A DNA stretch of 64,000 nucleotides, taken from NCBI RefSeq assembly GCF_014656135.1, contig NZ_BNBV01000002.1, forward strand, positions 62,001-126,000, in the 5' to 3' direction. Positions 50,765 to 60,097 of this stretch are shown one piece after another (position 1 is the stretch's first letter; every line of letters starts with the position of its first letter). The position numbers were made by a program, and so were the translations under genes. Origin of the DNA: Streptomyces thermodiastaticus (GTDB lineage Bacteria > Actinomycetota > Actinomycetes > Streptomycetales > Streptomycetaceae). The notes beneath the pieces were generated by a model. It saw only the letters and a program-made list of their open reading frames with translations, was not told the origin of the DNA and did not search any database.

Positions 50765-53104
50765 TCAGGAGTGCTCGGGGGCCGGCACACCTGTCAGCGC
50801 TCCGACCGGATCGGTGTCCGGGGTGCCGCGGGGCCACCAGTCCTCGCGGCCCGGTTCGGAGTCGTAGGCGTACCACAGTCCGTTGCGGCCCAGGCGGAGC
50901 TGGCGGTGGCCGAGGGGGTGGGTGAGCCGGTTGCGCCAGGGCCGGAAGGCGGGCAGGCCGGCGGCCAGCAGCAGCGGGCGGGCCCGGTCGAAACGGCCGG
51001 CCGGCGGGTCCCAGGGTTCCTCGAGGACGGCGAGTGCGTCCGCGCCGCCCTGCCGCCAGGCGGCCACCGCGCGGGCCAGCTCGGCGGTGTCGCGTCCGGT
51101 GGCGGAGGCGAGCGCGGCGTACAGGGAGCGGGTGGCGGCGGTCAGCCCGGAGCCGGGCCTGGCCGCCGCGAGGCGCACCGCGTCCTGCCACAGCGTCAGT
51201 CCGCCCACCGGGTCCCGGCCGGTGGTGAGCAGGGCGTGGGCGCGGGCGGCGGCGTCGGTCGCCAGCTGGTCCAGGGCGAGCGGGTCGGGGCCGCCCGGGG
51301 CCGCCGGGTAGGCCGGGGGCGGCCCGGGGTGCGTGGGCGGGGGCAGGGGTGCGGGCAGGGGCGGGAGCGGGCGGCGGCGTGCGAGGACCTCGGAGGCGCG
51401 CACGCCCGGCAGCGGATCCGGCCCTCGCTCGCCGGCGGCGCGGGCCGCGCGGGTGGCGTTCAGCCGGGACAGCGCGTCCAGCAGTTCGCGCTCGCCCCGG
51501 CCGCGGAGCAGCAGCAGGGCGAACGGGTCGGTGTCGAGCACGCGTGCGGTCTGGTAGCACAGGGCGGCGGCATGCTTGCACGGTCGGCCGCGGTCGGGGC
51601 AGCTGCAGTGGGCGTCCAGGTCGCCGGGCCCGGGCAGCAGCGGTACGCCGCAGTCGGCGAGAAAGCGCGGCAGCTCCTTGTCGAGCAGCGCGGCGATGTG
51701 CGCGGGGCGCTCGGCGGCGCTGCGCAGGAAGCGGTCCCAGTCCTCGTCGTCCAGAGTGGGCAGGCGCACCTCGGCCCGGTAGGGGCGCGGGCGGCTGCCC
51801 TGGACGTAGGCCAGGACCGACCCGGGGGTGACGGTGATCGCGTCGACCCGGCCCTGTTCCGCGTAGCCGCGCCCGCGGGCCAGACGGGCCGTGTCGAGGG
51901 CGCCCTTCTCCAACGCGGTGAGCCACGCCTGGCCCCACCAGGTCTCGGCGAAGGAGGCGCGGTCTTCTCCGGTGGGCGGCAGGGCCGGGAAGGTGCGCCG
52001 GTGTTCGTTGTCCCGGTGCGGGGTGGCCATGGTGCGGGGAAGCCGTGGCGCGGCGGCCGCGGGGGACGGGCCGGCCGGGGGCACGGACACGGGCCGGGGG
52101 CCGGGTGCGTCCGGTGGCTGGTGCGGGCTGGTGCCGTGGTCCGGGTGGGCAGCGGAGGGCGTGTTGCCGGGAGAGGGGTGCTCGGCGGGGCTGCGCTCGG
52201 GTTCGGCGTCGGCGGGTGGCGCGAAGGTGCCGGCGCGCAGCTGCCTCACCTCGTCGGCGCGGGAGGCGGCGTGCTGGGCCGGGGTGCGCCGAGCCGGGGC
52301 GTGCCGGGCAAGTGCGGGGTGCTCTGCGGAGGCGCCTGTCTCCGGGGTGGCGGAGGCTGCGGTGGTGGCCGTGCGGGAGGCGGTGGCCGGCGGCGGGGTG
52401 GGGAGGTGCTCGGAGGTGTGCGGCCCGGCGGCTCGGGTGCGGGGCGGGTCCTCGGGTGCCGCGCGGCGGGCCAGGGCGGCGCGCAGGGCGGCTCGGGCCG
52501 CGTCGGCGGGACGGGGCGGGGCGGACCGGTCCGGGAGGGCGTGGTCGTCGGCGGGCGGGGCCGGGTCGGCTGTCGGCGGCTCGTCGGAAGGAGTGGTGGT
52601 GGCAGGTCGTGCGGGGGCGTCGGAAGGGGTGGCGGTGCCACATGGCGTGGGCTCGCCGGAAGAGGTGGGCGTGGCGGGATGCGCAGGCTCGTCCGGGGAC
52701 GGAACGGCATCGTCATCGCTGGGCGCGGCTGAGCGGGAGGACGTGAGGTCACCGGAGTGTGCGGGATCGCCGGTGTCCCGAGGTCCGTGCGAGCGCTCGG
52801 GGTGTTCCTGTTCCTCGGAGGTGGCCTCCTCCGGGGAGGTGCCTCGGGTGGACGTCGACGGGGCCGGCGTATCGGGGCCGGTGTCCTCCTCGGTCGGGCG
52901 GGCGGCCGCGCGCCGGGCCGCCAGTGCCTCGCGGAGGGCGGCGCGGGCGGCGTCGGCCGGGCGGCGGCCGCTGGGCGCCGGGTGTTGCGGGCCGGGCGTG
53001 CGGGGCGTCGGCCGGGGCGTGTCCTCGGTGCCTGTGGCGGGGGTCTGCTGCCGGCGGGCGGCACGCAGAGCGCACCGGGCGGCGTCGGCGGGACGGGATT
53101 CCAT
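50765..53104 (-). CDS. SWIM zinc-finger protein with repetitive disordered N-terminus
   Basis: A 779-residue protein. Residues from about 360 on are conserved: FAETWWGQAWLTALEKGALD, LARGRGYAEQGRVDAITVTP, and the SWIM finger in DLDAHCSCPDRGRPCKHAAA (CxCx-n-CxH). The N-terminal 350 residues are Pro/Ala/Ser/Thr-rich and contain three copies of RPADAARAALR-like motifs (about residues 5, 47 and 200), so they are probably disordered. Such proteins are encoded next to SNF2 helicases in actinobacteria; here the start overlaps the helicase stop as TGATG. The SWIM finger is expected to bind DNA or protein. A shorter form starting at MATPHRDNEHRRTF (near 52030) would have the usual family length. Confidence 0.85.
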   Translation of the reverse strand: MESRPADAARCALRAARRQQTPATGTEDTPRPTPRTPGPQHPAPSGRRPADAARAALREALAARRAAARPTEEDTGPDTPAPSTSTRGTSPEEATSEEQEHPERSHGPRDTGDPAHSGDLTSSRSAAPSDDDAVPSPDEPAHPATPTSSGEPTPCGTATPSDAPARPATTTPSDEPPTADPAPPADDHALPDRSAPPRPADAARAALRAALARRAAPEDPPRTRAAGPHTSEHLPTPPPATASRTATTAASATPETGASAEHPALARHAPARRTPAQHAASRADEVRQLRAGTFAPPADAEPERSPAEHPSPGNTPSAAHPDHGTSPHQPPDAPGPRPVSVPPAGPSPAAAAPRLPRTMATPHRDNEHRRTFPALPPTGEDRASFAETWWGQAWLTALEKGALDTARLARGRGYAEQGRVDAITVTPGSVLAYVQGSRPRPYRAEVRLPTLDDEDWDRFLRSAAERPAHIAALLDKELPRFLADCGVPLLPGPGDLDAHCSCPDRGRPCKHAAALCYQTARVLDTDPFALLLLRGRGERELLDALSRLNATRAARAAGERGPDPLPGVRASEVLARRRPLPPLPAPLPPPTHPGPPPAYPAAPGGPDPLALDQLATDAAARAHALLTTGRDPVGGLTLWQDAVRLAAARPGSGLTAATRSLYAALASATGRDTAELARAVAAWRQGGADALAVLEEPWDPPAGRFDRARPLLLAAGLPAFRPWRNRLTHPLGHRQLRLGRNGLWYAYDSEPGREDWWPRGTPDTDPVGALTGVPAPEHS

Positions 53105-56016
53105 CAAGCCTCCCTTCGCAGCGCGACCAGGTCGGCCAGCTCGTGGTCGGTCAGTTCGGTGAGGGCCGACTCGCCGGTGCCGAGGACCGCGTCGGCCAGG
53201 GCCCGTTTGGCTTCGAGCATCTCGGCGATGCGGTCCTCGACGGTGCCCTCGGTGATCAGGCGGTGCACCTGGACGGGCTGGGTCTGGCCGATGCGGTAGG
53301 CGCGGTCGGTGGCCTGCTCCTCGACCGCCGGGTTCCACCAGCGGTCGATGTGGACCACATGGCCGGCGCGGGTGAGGTTGAGGCCGGTGCCGGCGGCCTT
53401 CAGGGACAGCACCAGCACCGGGGTGGCCCCGCTCTGGAAGCGGTCCACCATGCGTTCGCGCTCCGGGACGGGGGTGCCGCCGTGGAGGAGGCCGGCGGGG
53501 ACGGCGCGGGCGGCGAGGTGGGCGGTGATCAGGCGGGCCATGCCGACGTACTGGGTGAAGACCAGGGCCGAGTTCTCCTCGGCGAGCACGGTGTCGAGCA
53601 GCTCGTCCAGCAGGGCGAGCTTGCCGGAGCGGGCCGCGAGACGGCCGCCGGCGTGCGAAGCGTGGTCCGTCTGCGGGCTGTTCAGGTCTTCCTTCAGATA
53701 CAGGGCCGGGTGGTCGCAGATCTGTTTGAGGCTGGTCAGGAGCTTGAGCACCAGGCCGCGGCGGGCCATGCCCCCGGCCGTCCCGATGGCGCGCATCGAC
53801 TCGCGCACCACCGCCTCGTACAGCGCGGCCTGCTCCCGGGTGAGCGGGACCGGGTGGTCGGTGACGGTCTTGGGCGGCAGCTCGGGGGCGATGCCGGGGT
53901 CGGACTTCCTGCGGCGCAGCAGGAAGGGGCGCACCAGGCGGGCGAGGCGCTCGGTCGCCTCCTGGTCCTCGCCCTGTTCGACGGCGCGGGCGTGCCGGGC
54001 GCGGAAGGACTTCAGCGGGCCCAGCAGGCCGGGGGTGGTCCAGTCGAGCAGGGCCCACAGCTCGGAGAGGTTGTTCTCCACGGGGGTGCCGGTGAGGGCC
54101 ACGCGGGCGGGGGTGGGGATGGTGCGCAGGGCTTCAGCGGTGGCCGAGGCGGAGTTCTTGACGTGCTGGGCCTCGTCCGCGACGACCATGCCCCAGGGCT
54201 GCCCGGCGAGGTCGCCGGCGGCGGAGCGCAGGGTGCCGTAGGTGGTGAGGACGAAGCCGCCGTCGAGGCCGTCCAGGGTGCGGGCGGGGCCGTGGAAGCG
54301 GCGGACGGGGACGCCGGGCGCGAAGCGGTGGATCTCCCGCTGCCAGTTGCCGAGCAGGGAGGCGGGGCAGACGACGAGGGTGGGTTCGCGGCGGGCGCGT
54401 TTCAGGTGCAGGGCGATGACGGTGACGGTCTTGCCCAGGCCCATGTCGTCGGCGAGGCAGCCGCCGAGGCCGAGGGAGGTCATGAGGTCGAGCCAGGCCA
54501 GGCCGCGCAGCTGGTAGTCGCGCAGAGTGGCGTTCAGGCCCGGGGGCGGCTCGGCGGGCCGGACGCCGGCGGTGATGCGGTCCCGCAGGGTCGCGAGGGC
54601 ACCGGCCGGGACCGCCTCGACCGTCTCGCCGTCGACCTCGGCGGTGCCGGTGAGGGCGACGGAGAGCGCCCGCACCGGGTCGAGCAGGCCCAGGTGGCGT
54701 GCGCGGGCCTTGCGCACCAGGGCGGGGTCGACGAGCACCCAGCGGTCCCGCAGGCGGACGACGGGGCGGTGGGCCTCGGCGAGCGCGTCCATCTCGGCCT
54801 CGGTGAGCGGGTCGCCGCCGAGCGCGAGTTGCCAGCGGAACTGCAGCAGCTCCTCGCTCTGCAGGAAGCCGGTGCCGTCGGCGGCGGAGCCCGGGGCGGG
54901 CCGGACCACGGCGGTGGCGGTGAGGTCGTGGGCCAGTTCGCGCGGCCAGTGCACGGCGACGCCGGCGGCCGCCAGCCGGGTGGCGGCGGGTCCGAGCAGG
55001 TCGCTCACCTCGTCCTCGGACAGGGCGAGCACATCGGGCGTGTCCTGGTCGGCGAGCCGGTGCAGGGGCGGCCAGACGCGGGCGGCGCGCCGCACCGCCA
55101 GGGCGGCGTCCACCCGGGCGCGGGGGCCGAACGCCGATTCGGCCGTCCCCGACCACAGGTCGGCGGCGTCGGTCATGAGCGTGGGGTCGGCGAGGCTGTG
55201 CACCTGGACGATCGCCGCGCCCGCCGGGCGGGTGCCGGCATCCGGGCCGGGGTCGGGGTCGAACAGGTCGTGGGGCGACAGGTCGAGCCGCAGGGAGATG
55301 CGGACGCCGGCGTCCGTGCCGGCGGCGACCTCGGCGGCCCAGTCCCGGGCGGCGGGCAGGTGCTGGGGGCGCCGGCCGGCGAAGGGGGCGCCGCAGACGT
55401 GCGGCGCGGCGGGGGTGCGGGGCAGGGTGTCGGCGACGGCGTCGAGGAAGGACCGCAGCACGGCCACCGGTTCCGGCAGCAGGAGCGGGCCGGGGCCCGG
55501 CAGGGGTACCGCGTGGCCTTCCGGGGGCAGGGCGGCGGCGATCGCCCTGAGGTGGGCGATGTCGTCGGGGTCGAGGGGGCCGGCGCGCCAGGCGTCGTGG
55601 CCGCCGGGGGTGAGGCCGGGCAGCAGCTTGCCGCGGGCGACGAGCGAGAGGGCGTGCAGGGCGGCCGCGCCCCAGCAGGCGGTGGCGGGGTGGGCCGCCG
55701 GGTCGTGCCGGGCGCGCACGAGGTGGGGCAGGGCCTGGTCGAGCGGGAGGGTCAGGGCGGGGACGGTGCGGCGGCGGACGCCCCGGCCGTGCGGGCGGAC
55801 GACGGTGAGGTCCGTGCGCCGCGGTGCGCCGTCAGGGTCCGCCGTGCCGGTGCCCGGGGGTGCGGGCGGGCCGTCCTCGGGCCACACCTCGGTGTCCGGG
55901 TCCCACAGGGCGATGCGGCCCTGGCGCGGCAGCGAGGCGGGGAGGAAGACGGCGGCCAGCCGCACGGACACGGTGTCCGCGGTCCCGTACGCCTCGGTCA
56001 CGGTCGGCTCGCTCAT
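53104..56016 (-). CDS. SNF2-type DEAD/DEAH-box helicase
   Basis: A 970-residue SWI2/SNF2-family ATPase. An N-terminal region of about 480 residues (SNF2_assoc type) precedes the motor. Motif I is LADDMGLGKTVTVIALHL (about residue 530), motif II MVVADEAQHVKNS, motif III VALTGTPVENNLSELWALLD, and the C-terminal helicase domain has LVFTQYVGMARLITAHL with VLSLKAAGTGLNLT and RAYRIGQTQPVQVHRL (motif VI). It remodels or translocates on DNA. The ATG at 56016 has GGAGG at a good distance; a GTG at 56028 is too close to it. The SWIM zinc-finger gene is coupled downstream. Confidence 0.94.
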   Translation of the reverse strand: MSEPTVTEAYGTADTVSVRLAAVFLPASLPRQGRIALWDPDTEVWPEDGPPAPPGTGTADPDGAPRRTDLTVVRPHGRGVRRRTVPALTLPLDQALPHLVRARHDPAAHPATACWGAAALHALSLVARGKLLPGLTPGGHDAWRAGPLDPDDIAHLRAIAAALPPEGHAVPLPGPGPLLLPEPVAVLRSFLDAVADTLPRTPAAPHVCGAPFAGRRPQHLPAARDWAAEVAAGTDAGVRISLRLDLSPHDLFDPDPGPDAGTRPAGAAIVQVHSLADPTLMTDAADLWSGTAESAFGPRARVDAALAVRRAARVWPPLHRLADQDTPDVLALSEDEVSDLLGPAATRLAAAGVAVHWPRELAHDLTATAVVRPAPGSAADGTGFLQSEELLQFRWQLALGGDPLTEAEMDALAEAHRPVVRLRDRWVLVDPALVRKARARHLGLLDPVRALSVALTGTAEVDGETVEAVPAGALATLRDRITAGVRPAEPPPGLNATLRDYQLRGLAWLDLMTSLGLGGCLADDMGLGKTVTVIALHLKRARREPTLVVCPASLLGNWQREIHRFAPGVPVRRFHGPARTLDGLDGGFVLTTYGTLRSAAGDLAGQPWGMVVADEAQHVKNSASATAEALRTIPTPARVALTGTPVENNLSELWALLDWTTPGLLGPLKSFRARHARAVEQGEDQEATERLARLVRPFLLRRRKSDPGIAPELPPKTVTDHPVPLTREQAALYEAVVRESMRAIGTAGGMARRGLVLKLLTSLKQICDHPALYLKEDLNSPQTDHASHAGGRLAARSGKLALLDELLDTVLAEENSALVFTQYVGMARLITAHLAARAVPAGLLHGGTPVPERERMVDRFQSGATPVLVLSLKAAGTGLNLTRAGHVVHIDRWWNPAVEEQATDRAYRIGQTQPVQVHRLITEGTVEDRIAEMLEAKRALADAVLGTGESALTELTDHELADLVALRREA

Positions 56017-56167
56017 GCGCCCTGTCACCTCCGATCGCCGCTCGCATCAGCCGTCCCCGACTGTACGGGCGGGGTCTGACAATCGGCTGTCCGGCGCCGG
56101 AGACGGCCGCCGCGGCCCTGGCCGGGCAGCGTCGTGAGGCCGCCACCGCTTCACAGCTCGGCTGTGC

Positions 56168-56746
56168 TCAGGGCACGGTGCGGGAGACGACGTACACCAT
56201 GGGCAGGACCGGGTCGGTGAGGTCGACCATGACGTTCTGGGTGGGCGCGGGGTTCTTCTGGCGGTGGGTGAGGCCCCACCAGTCGCCGGGGTTCTCGAAT
56301 GTCCAGCCGGACACCTGCCGGTCGCGGGCGTCGATGGTGACGGCGCCCTTCTTCAGGTCCGCGCGGCCCACGCCGAGGGCGTCGAGGAAGGTGTCGAGGC
56401 CGGCCTGGGTGGTGCGGAACTGCACGTACAGGCGGCTGGTCTTCCAGTTGTTCGTCTCGTAGGAGGCGACGCGGTCGGCCGGGTGCGGTATCGGCACCTG
56501 GTACAGGCGCTGCTGGACCTTGGCCGGGTAGGTCGGGGTGAGGCCGGTCGCCGCGTACTTCTGCTCCTTGTCCTTGCCGCTGTTGCGGCTCTGGTCGGCG
56601 GAGATCACCAGATAGCCGGCCGGGACACCGATCAGCAGCACGATGATCAGCAGCGTGAGCGCGCGGCGGCGGATGCGGTGCCGTCGGTCCTCGGCCGGCT
56701 GTGGTGGCGGTTCGTCGGGAGGCGCCGCCTGGCGGGGCAGCGACAT
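56168..56746 (-). CDS. Membrane-anchored protein of unknown function
   Basis: A 192-residue protein with a Pro-rich cytoplasmic tail and RRHRIRRRALTLLIIVLL, which starts a single transmembrane segment (about residues 28-48). An extracellular domain of about 140 residues follows (PAKVQQRLYQVPIPHP, GDWWGLTHRQKNPAP). I do not recognise the domain. It follows the ROK gene with a one- to four-base overlap at the stop (either the ATG at 56746 or a GTG at 56752), so the two are coupled. It may sense or bind a ligand outside the cell. Confidence 0.8.
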   Translation of the reverse strand: MSLPRQAAPPDEPPPQPAEDRRHRIRRRALTLLIIVLLIGVPAGYLVISADQSRNSGKDKEQKYAATGLTPTYPAKVQQRLYQVPIPHPADRVASYETNNWKTSRLYVQFRTTQAGLDTFLDALGVGRADLKKGAVTIDARDRQVSGWTFENPGDWWGLTHRQKNPAPTQNVMVDLTDPVLPMVYVVSRTVP

Positions 56747-56748
56747 CG

Positions 56749-57897
56749 TCACAGTGCCTCCCGGGCCGCCCGCCGTGCCTCGGCGTACCGCTCGTAGCGC
56801 TCGTAGCGCTCCACCCGGCGCCGCTTGGCGCGCCGGAAGCGGCGGGCGACCAGCCGGGCGAGGTCGGCGGCGCCGACCATTCCGGCCTCGGGACCGAGCT
56901 GGGCGCGCACGATGCGCGCCTCGGGGCGGTAGCCCCGGCCGGTCAGCTGGCGCTTGAAGGCGTCCCGTGCGGGGCCGATGAGCAGGTCGTCGGCCGCGGA
57001 GACCCCGCCGCCGATGACGAAGCAGGACGGGTCGAGGGCGGCGGCCAGGTTGGCGATGCCGACGCCGAGCCACTGGCCGATGTCCTGGAGCAGTTCGACG
57101 CACATGGCGTCGCCCTCGCGGGCCAGCTCGGTGATCATCGGGCCGGTGATGTCGGAGACGCTGCCCTTGACGTGCTCGATGATGCCGTAGGCGACCGGGG
57201 ACTCGGCGGCGGCCAGCTCGCGGGCCTCGCGCACCAGGGCGTTGCCGGAGCTGTACTGCTCCCAGCAGCCGCGGTTGCCGCACGGGCAGCGGTGGCCGCC
57301 GGGCACGACCTGCATGTGCCCGAACTCGCCGGCCACCCCGAACTTGCCGCGCTTGACCTGCCCGTCCTCCAGGATGGCCCCGCCGATGCCGGTGCCCAGC
57401 GTGATCATGACGAGGTGGTCCTCGCCGCGGCCGGCGCCGAAGCGCCACTCGGCCCAGGCGGCGGCGTTGGCGTCGTTGTCGACCAGCACGGGCACCGACA
57501 GGCGCTCGGAGAGGCGGTCGCGCAGCGGCTCGTTGCGCCAGGACAGGTGGGGGGCGAACAGCACGCGGTTGCGGTCGGCGTCGACCCAGCCGGCCGCGCC
57601 GATGCCGACGGCGTGCACGTCGTGCCGGTCGGACAGGTCCAGGACCAGCTCCACGATGGTGTCCTCGACGACCTTGGGGCTCTTGGACTTGTCCGGGGTC
57701 TCGGTGCGCAGCTTCTCCAGGATGTTGCCGTCGGCGTCGACGACGCCCGCCATCACCTTGGTGCCGCCGATGTCGATGCCCACCGTCGGCACTCTGGGTG
57801 CGGTCAGGTGGGAGCGGCGCTCACGGGTGCCGACCGTGCGCAGCACGGGGGCGCGCCGGGAGCCGATGGGGGCGGTGAAGTCGCGGTAGGTGCTCAT
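56749..57897 (-). CDS. ROK family glucokinase-like sugar kinase
   Basis: A 382-residue ROK protein. The ATP-binding motif is VGIDIGGTKVMAGVVD (about residue 40). LVDNDANAAAWAEW holds the substrate-binding Asn/Asp, and HRCPCGNRGCWEQYSSG is the ROK zinc motif with the Glu and His (GEFGHMQVVPGGHRC). No N-terminal HTH is present, so it is a kinase, not a ROK repressor. The C-terminal RRVERYERYERYAEARRA is an unusual basic/acidic repeat. It lies 240 bp downstream of a sugar ABC transporter operon on the same strand, so phosphorylation of the imported sugar is likely. Confidence 0.92.
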   Translation of the reverse strand: MSTYRDFTAPIGSRRAPVLRTVGTRERRSHLTAPRVPTVGIDIGGTKVMAGVVDADGNILEKLRTETPDKSKSPKVVEDTIVELVLDLSDRHDVHAVGIGAAGWVDADRNRVLFAPHLSWRNEPLRDRLSERLSVPVLVDNDANAAAWAEWRFGAGRGEDHLVMITLGTGIGGAILEDGQVKRGKFGVAGEFGHMQVVPGGHRCPCGNRGCWEQYSSGNALVREARELAAAESPVAYGIIEHVKGSVSDITGPMITELAREGDAMCVELLQDIGQWLGVGIANLAAALDPSCFVIGGGVSAADDLLIGPARDAFKRQLTGRGYRPEARIVRAQLGPEAGMVGAADLARLVARRFRRAKRRRVERYERYERYAEARRAAREAL

Positions 57898-58139
57898 CGG
57901 CCCCGATTCTGCCGCACGTCCGGTAAGCGTGGCGTACGGGCCACCGGTGCGGCCGGTGACTGCCGGGGTCTGTGTGAGGGAGCGCACGGATACACGAGGG
58001 CGCCGTACGGCCGCGCCTGTGCGCGGGGCGCGTCTCCGTTCGGTGGGGCGCTCCCCCGTGGCACGCCCTGCACGGGGGAGGCGTACGTGCGCCGTCCACG
58101 CCCTGTCACCGGGCGTGGACGGCGGAGATGGCGCAGGGG

Positions 58140-59027
58140 TCAGGAGGTGGTCTTCTCCAGCTCGTGACGCAGGTCGTCGAGCTCGCTGCCGCCGGCCATC
58201 TGCCGGGTCAGCTCCTCCAGGGTGATCTCGTCGCGGGTGTGGTGGCCGACCATCGTGCCGCGCTTGAGCAGCACGAACCGGTCCCCGACGAGGTGGGCGT
58301 GGTGCGGGTTGTGCGTGATGAGCACCACTCCGAGGCCCTGGTCGCGGGCGGCCGCGACGTGCTTCAGCACCATGCCCGACTGCTTGACGCCGAGCGCGGC
58401 GGTGGGCTCGTCCAGGACCAGCACCTTGGCGCCGAAGTGGACGGCCCGGGCGATGGCCACGCACTGGCGTTCACCGCCGGAGAGCGTGCCGATGGGCTGG
58501 TCGACGTCGCGCAGGTCGATGCCCATGCGCAGCAGCCGCTCGCGCGTGGTGCGGCGCATCAGGTCGACGTCCAGGCGCTTGAAGGGGCCGCGGCCCTTGC
58601 GGGGCTCCGAGCCGAGGAAGAAGTTCCGCCACACCGGCATCAGACCGACGACGGCCAGGTCCTGGTGGACGGTGGCGATGCCCCGGTCCAGGGCGTCGCG
58701 CGGGGAGGTCAGCCGGGTCTCCTCGCCCTCGATGCGCAGCGCCCCGCCGTCGTGCTGGTGCAGTCCGGCGATCATCTTGATCAGGGTGGACTTGCCGGCG
58801 CCGTTGTCGCCCAGGACGCAGGTGATCTCACCGGCGTGCACCTCGAGGGAGACCCCCTCCAGGGCGCGGACGGTGCCGTAGTGCTTGCTGACGTCGCACA
58901 GCTCCACCAGCGGTGTGCGCGCACCGGCCTCATCGGCCTGCTGGGTGCCGGCTTCGGCGTGCTGGGTGCCGGCTTCGGCGTGCTGGGTGCCGGCTGAGGT
59001 CTGTGTCACTTCGTGCTCGCCTGTCAC
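58140..59027 (-). CDS. Sugar ABC transporter ATP-binding protein
   Basis: A 295-residue single-module ABC ATPase of the ribose/xylose (CUT2) type. Walker A is [20 protein letters not shown], the Q-loop [10 protein letters not shown], the signature [17 protein letters not shown], Walker [12 protein letters not shown] and the switch His [15 protein letters not shown]2 ATPases usually have two fused modules; here only one is present. The first 30 residues include a threefold repeat of AGTQHAE/QA, encoded by a 21-bp tandem repeat. The GTG at 59027 overlaps the permease stop as GTGA with GGAGG upstream; a GTG at 59009 is the alternative. Confidence 0.92.
   Translation of the reverse strand: MTGEHEVTQTSAGTQHAEAGTQHAEAGTQQADEAGARTPLVELCDVSKHYGTVRALEGVSLEVHAGEITCVLGDNGAGKSTLIKMIAGLHQHDGGALRIEGEETRLTSPRDALDRGIATVHQDLAVVGLMPVWRNFFLGSEPRKGRGPFKRLDVDLMRRTTRERLLRMGIDLRDVDQPIGTLSGGERQCVAIARAVHFGAKVLVLDEPTAALGVKQSGMVLKHVAAARDQGLGVVLITHNPHHAHLVGDRFVLLKRGTMVGHHTRDEITLEELTRQMAGGSELDDLRHELEKTTS
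58938..59000. repeat. Three tandem 21-bp repeats inside the ABC ATPase gene
   Basis: The unit TGCTGGGTGCCGGCTTCGG is repeated in register at about 58939, 58960 and 58981. It encodes the heptad-like peptide AGTQHAE near the N-terminus of the ATPase. In-frame length (21 bp) keeps the reading frame, so copy number may vary between strains. Confidence 0.85.
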
Positions 59028-60097
59028 TTGGTGCTCGCCTCCGCGCGCCGGCGGACCCAGGTGTTGAGCAGGGTCGCGAGGAGCAGCATCGCTCCGAGGA
59101 AGAACTTGAACCAGTCCGGGTTCCACTCGGCGAAGACGATGCCCTTGCTGGTCATGCCGAACAGCAGGGCGCCGATCGCCGAGCCGACGGCGCTGCCGTA
59201 GCCGCCGGTGATCAGGCAGCCGCCGATGACGGCGGCGATGATGTAGATCAGCTCGTTGCCGACGCCCTCGCCGGACTGCACCGCGTCGAAGGAGAACAGC
59301 AGGTGCTGGCCGGAGATCCAGGCGCCCAGGGCCACGCCCATGTACAGGCCGGTCTTGGTCCGGGTGACCGGCACGCCGACGGCCCGTGCGGCGTCCTGGT
59401 TGCCGCCGACGGCGAAGATCCAGTTGCCGGGGCGGGTGCGCAGCAGAATCCAGGAGGCGAGGGCGACCAGCACCAGCCACCACACAATGGTGATCTTGAA
59501 GTCGACGCCGCCGACGGTGAGGGTGGAGGCGAAGACGGCGTGCGCGGAGGGGAAGCCCTCCATGTCGCCGATGGTCTTGGTGGAGACGGTGCCGTCGATC
59601 AGCTTGGTGAAGCCGAGGTTCATGCCGGTGAGCATCAGGAAGGTGCCCAGCGTGATGATGAAGCTGGGCAGCCCGGTGCGGGTGAGCATGAAGCCGTTGA
59701 AGGCGCCGATGGCCAGGGTGACCAGCAGGGACACGCCGACGCCGACCCAGACGTTGGCGGTCATCTGGTAGCTGAACATCGACGAGATCAGCGCGGAGGA
59801 GGTCACCAGCACGCCCGCGGACAGGTCGAACTCGCCGCCGATCATCAGCAGGGCGACCGGGACCGCCATGATGCCGATCGTCGAGGACGCGTACAGGACG
59901 GTGCTCAGGCTGGTGGCGCGCAGGAAGCCGTCGGCGGCGAAGGCGAAGAAGACGAAGACGGCGATCGCGCCGACGACCGAGCCCAGCTCGGGCCGTGCGA
60001 GCAGTTTCCGCAGCGGCGACCTCGGGAGAATCCTTTCGTCGGTGGTGCTCCCGGACGGGGTGCCCGGTGTCTCGGTGGTGGTAGTGGTCGCGGTCAT
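59024..60097 (-). CDS. Sugar ABC transporter permease (CUT2 type)
   Basis: A 357-residue membrane protein with about ten hydrophobic segments. Typical CUT2 (RbsC-like) sequences are [37 protein letters not shown] and [20 protein letters not shown] (the EAA-like loop), with [20 protein letters not shown] near the C-terminus. The N-terminal 25 residues are Thr-rich. The ATG at 60097 overlaps the stop of the substrate-binding protein gene as ATGA, and the ATPase gene overlaps its stop. It imports a sugar or polyol such as ribose, xylose or inositol. Confidence 0.93.
   Translation of the reverse strand: MTATTTTTETPGTPSGSTTDERILPRSPLRKLLARPELGSVVGAIAVFVFFAFAADGFLRATSLSTVLYASSTIGIMAVPVALLMIGGEFDLSAGVLVTSSALISSMFSYQMTANVWVGVGVSLLVTLAIGAFNGFMLTRTGLPSFIITLGTFLMLTGMNLGFTKLIDGTVSTKTIGDMEGFPSAHAVFASTLTVGGVDFKITIVWWLVLVALASWILLRTRPGNWIFAVGGNQDAARAVGVPVTRTKTGLYMGVALGAWISGQHLLFSFDAVQSGEGVGNELIYIIAAVIGGCLITGGYGSAVGSAIGALLFGMTSKGIVFAEWNPDWFKFFLGAMLLLATLLNTWVRRRAEASTK

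Noticed and set aside
52759..56079. 1106-codon frame antisense to the SNF2 helicase
   Set aside because: All helicase motifs are on the minus strand; this frame is Gly/Ala/Arg-rich with no domain.
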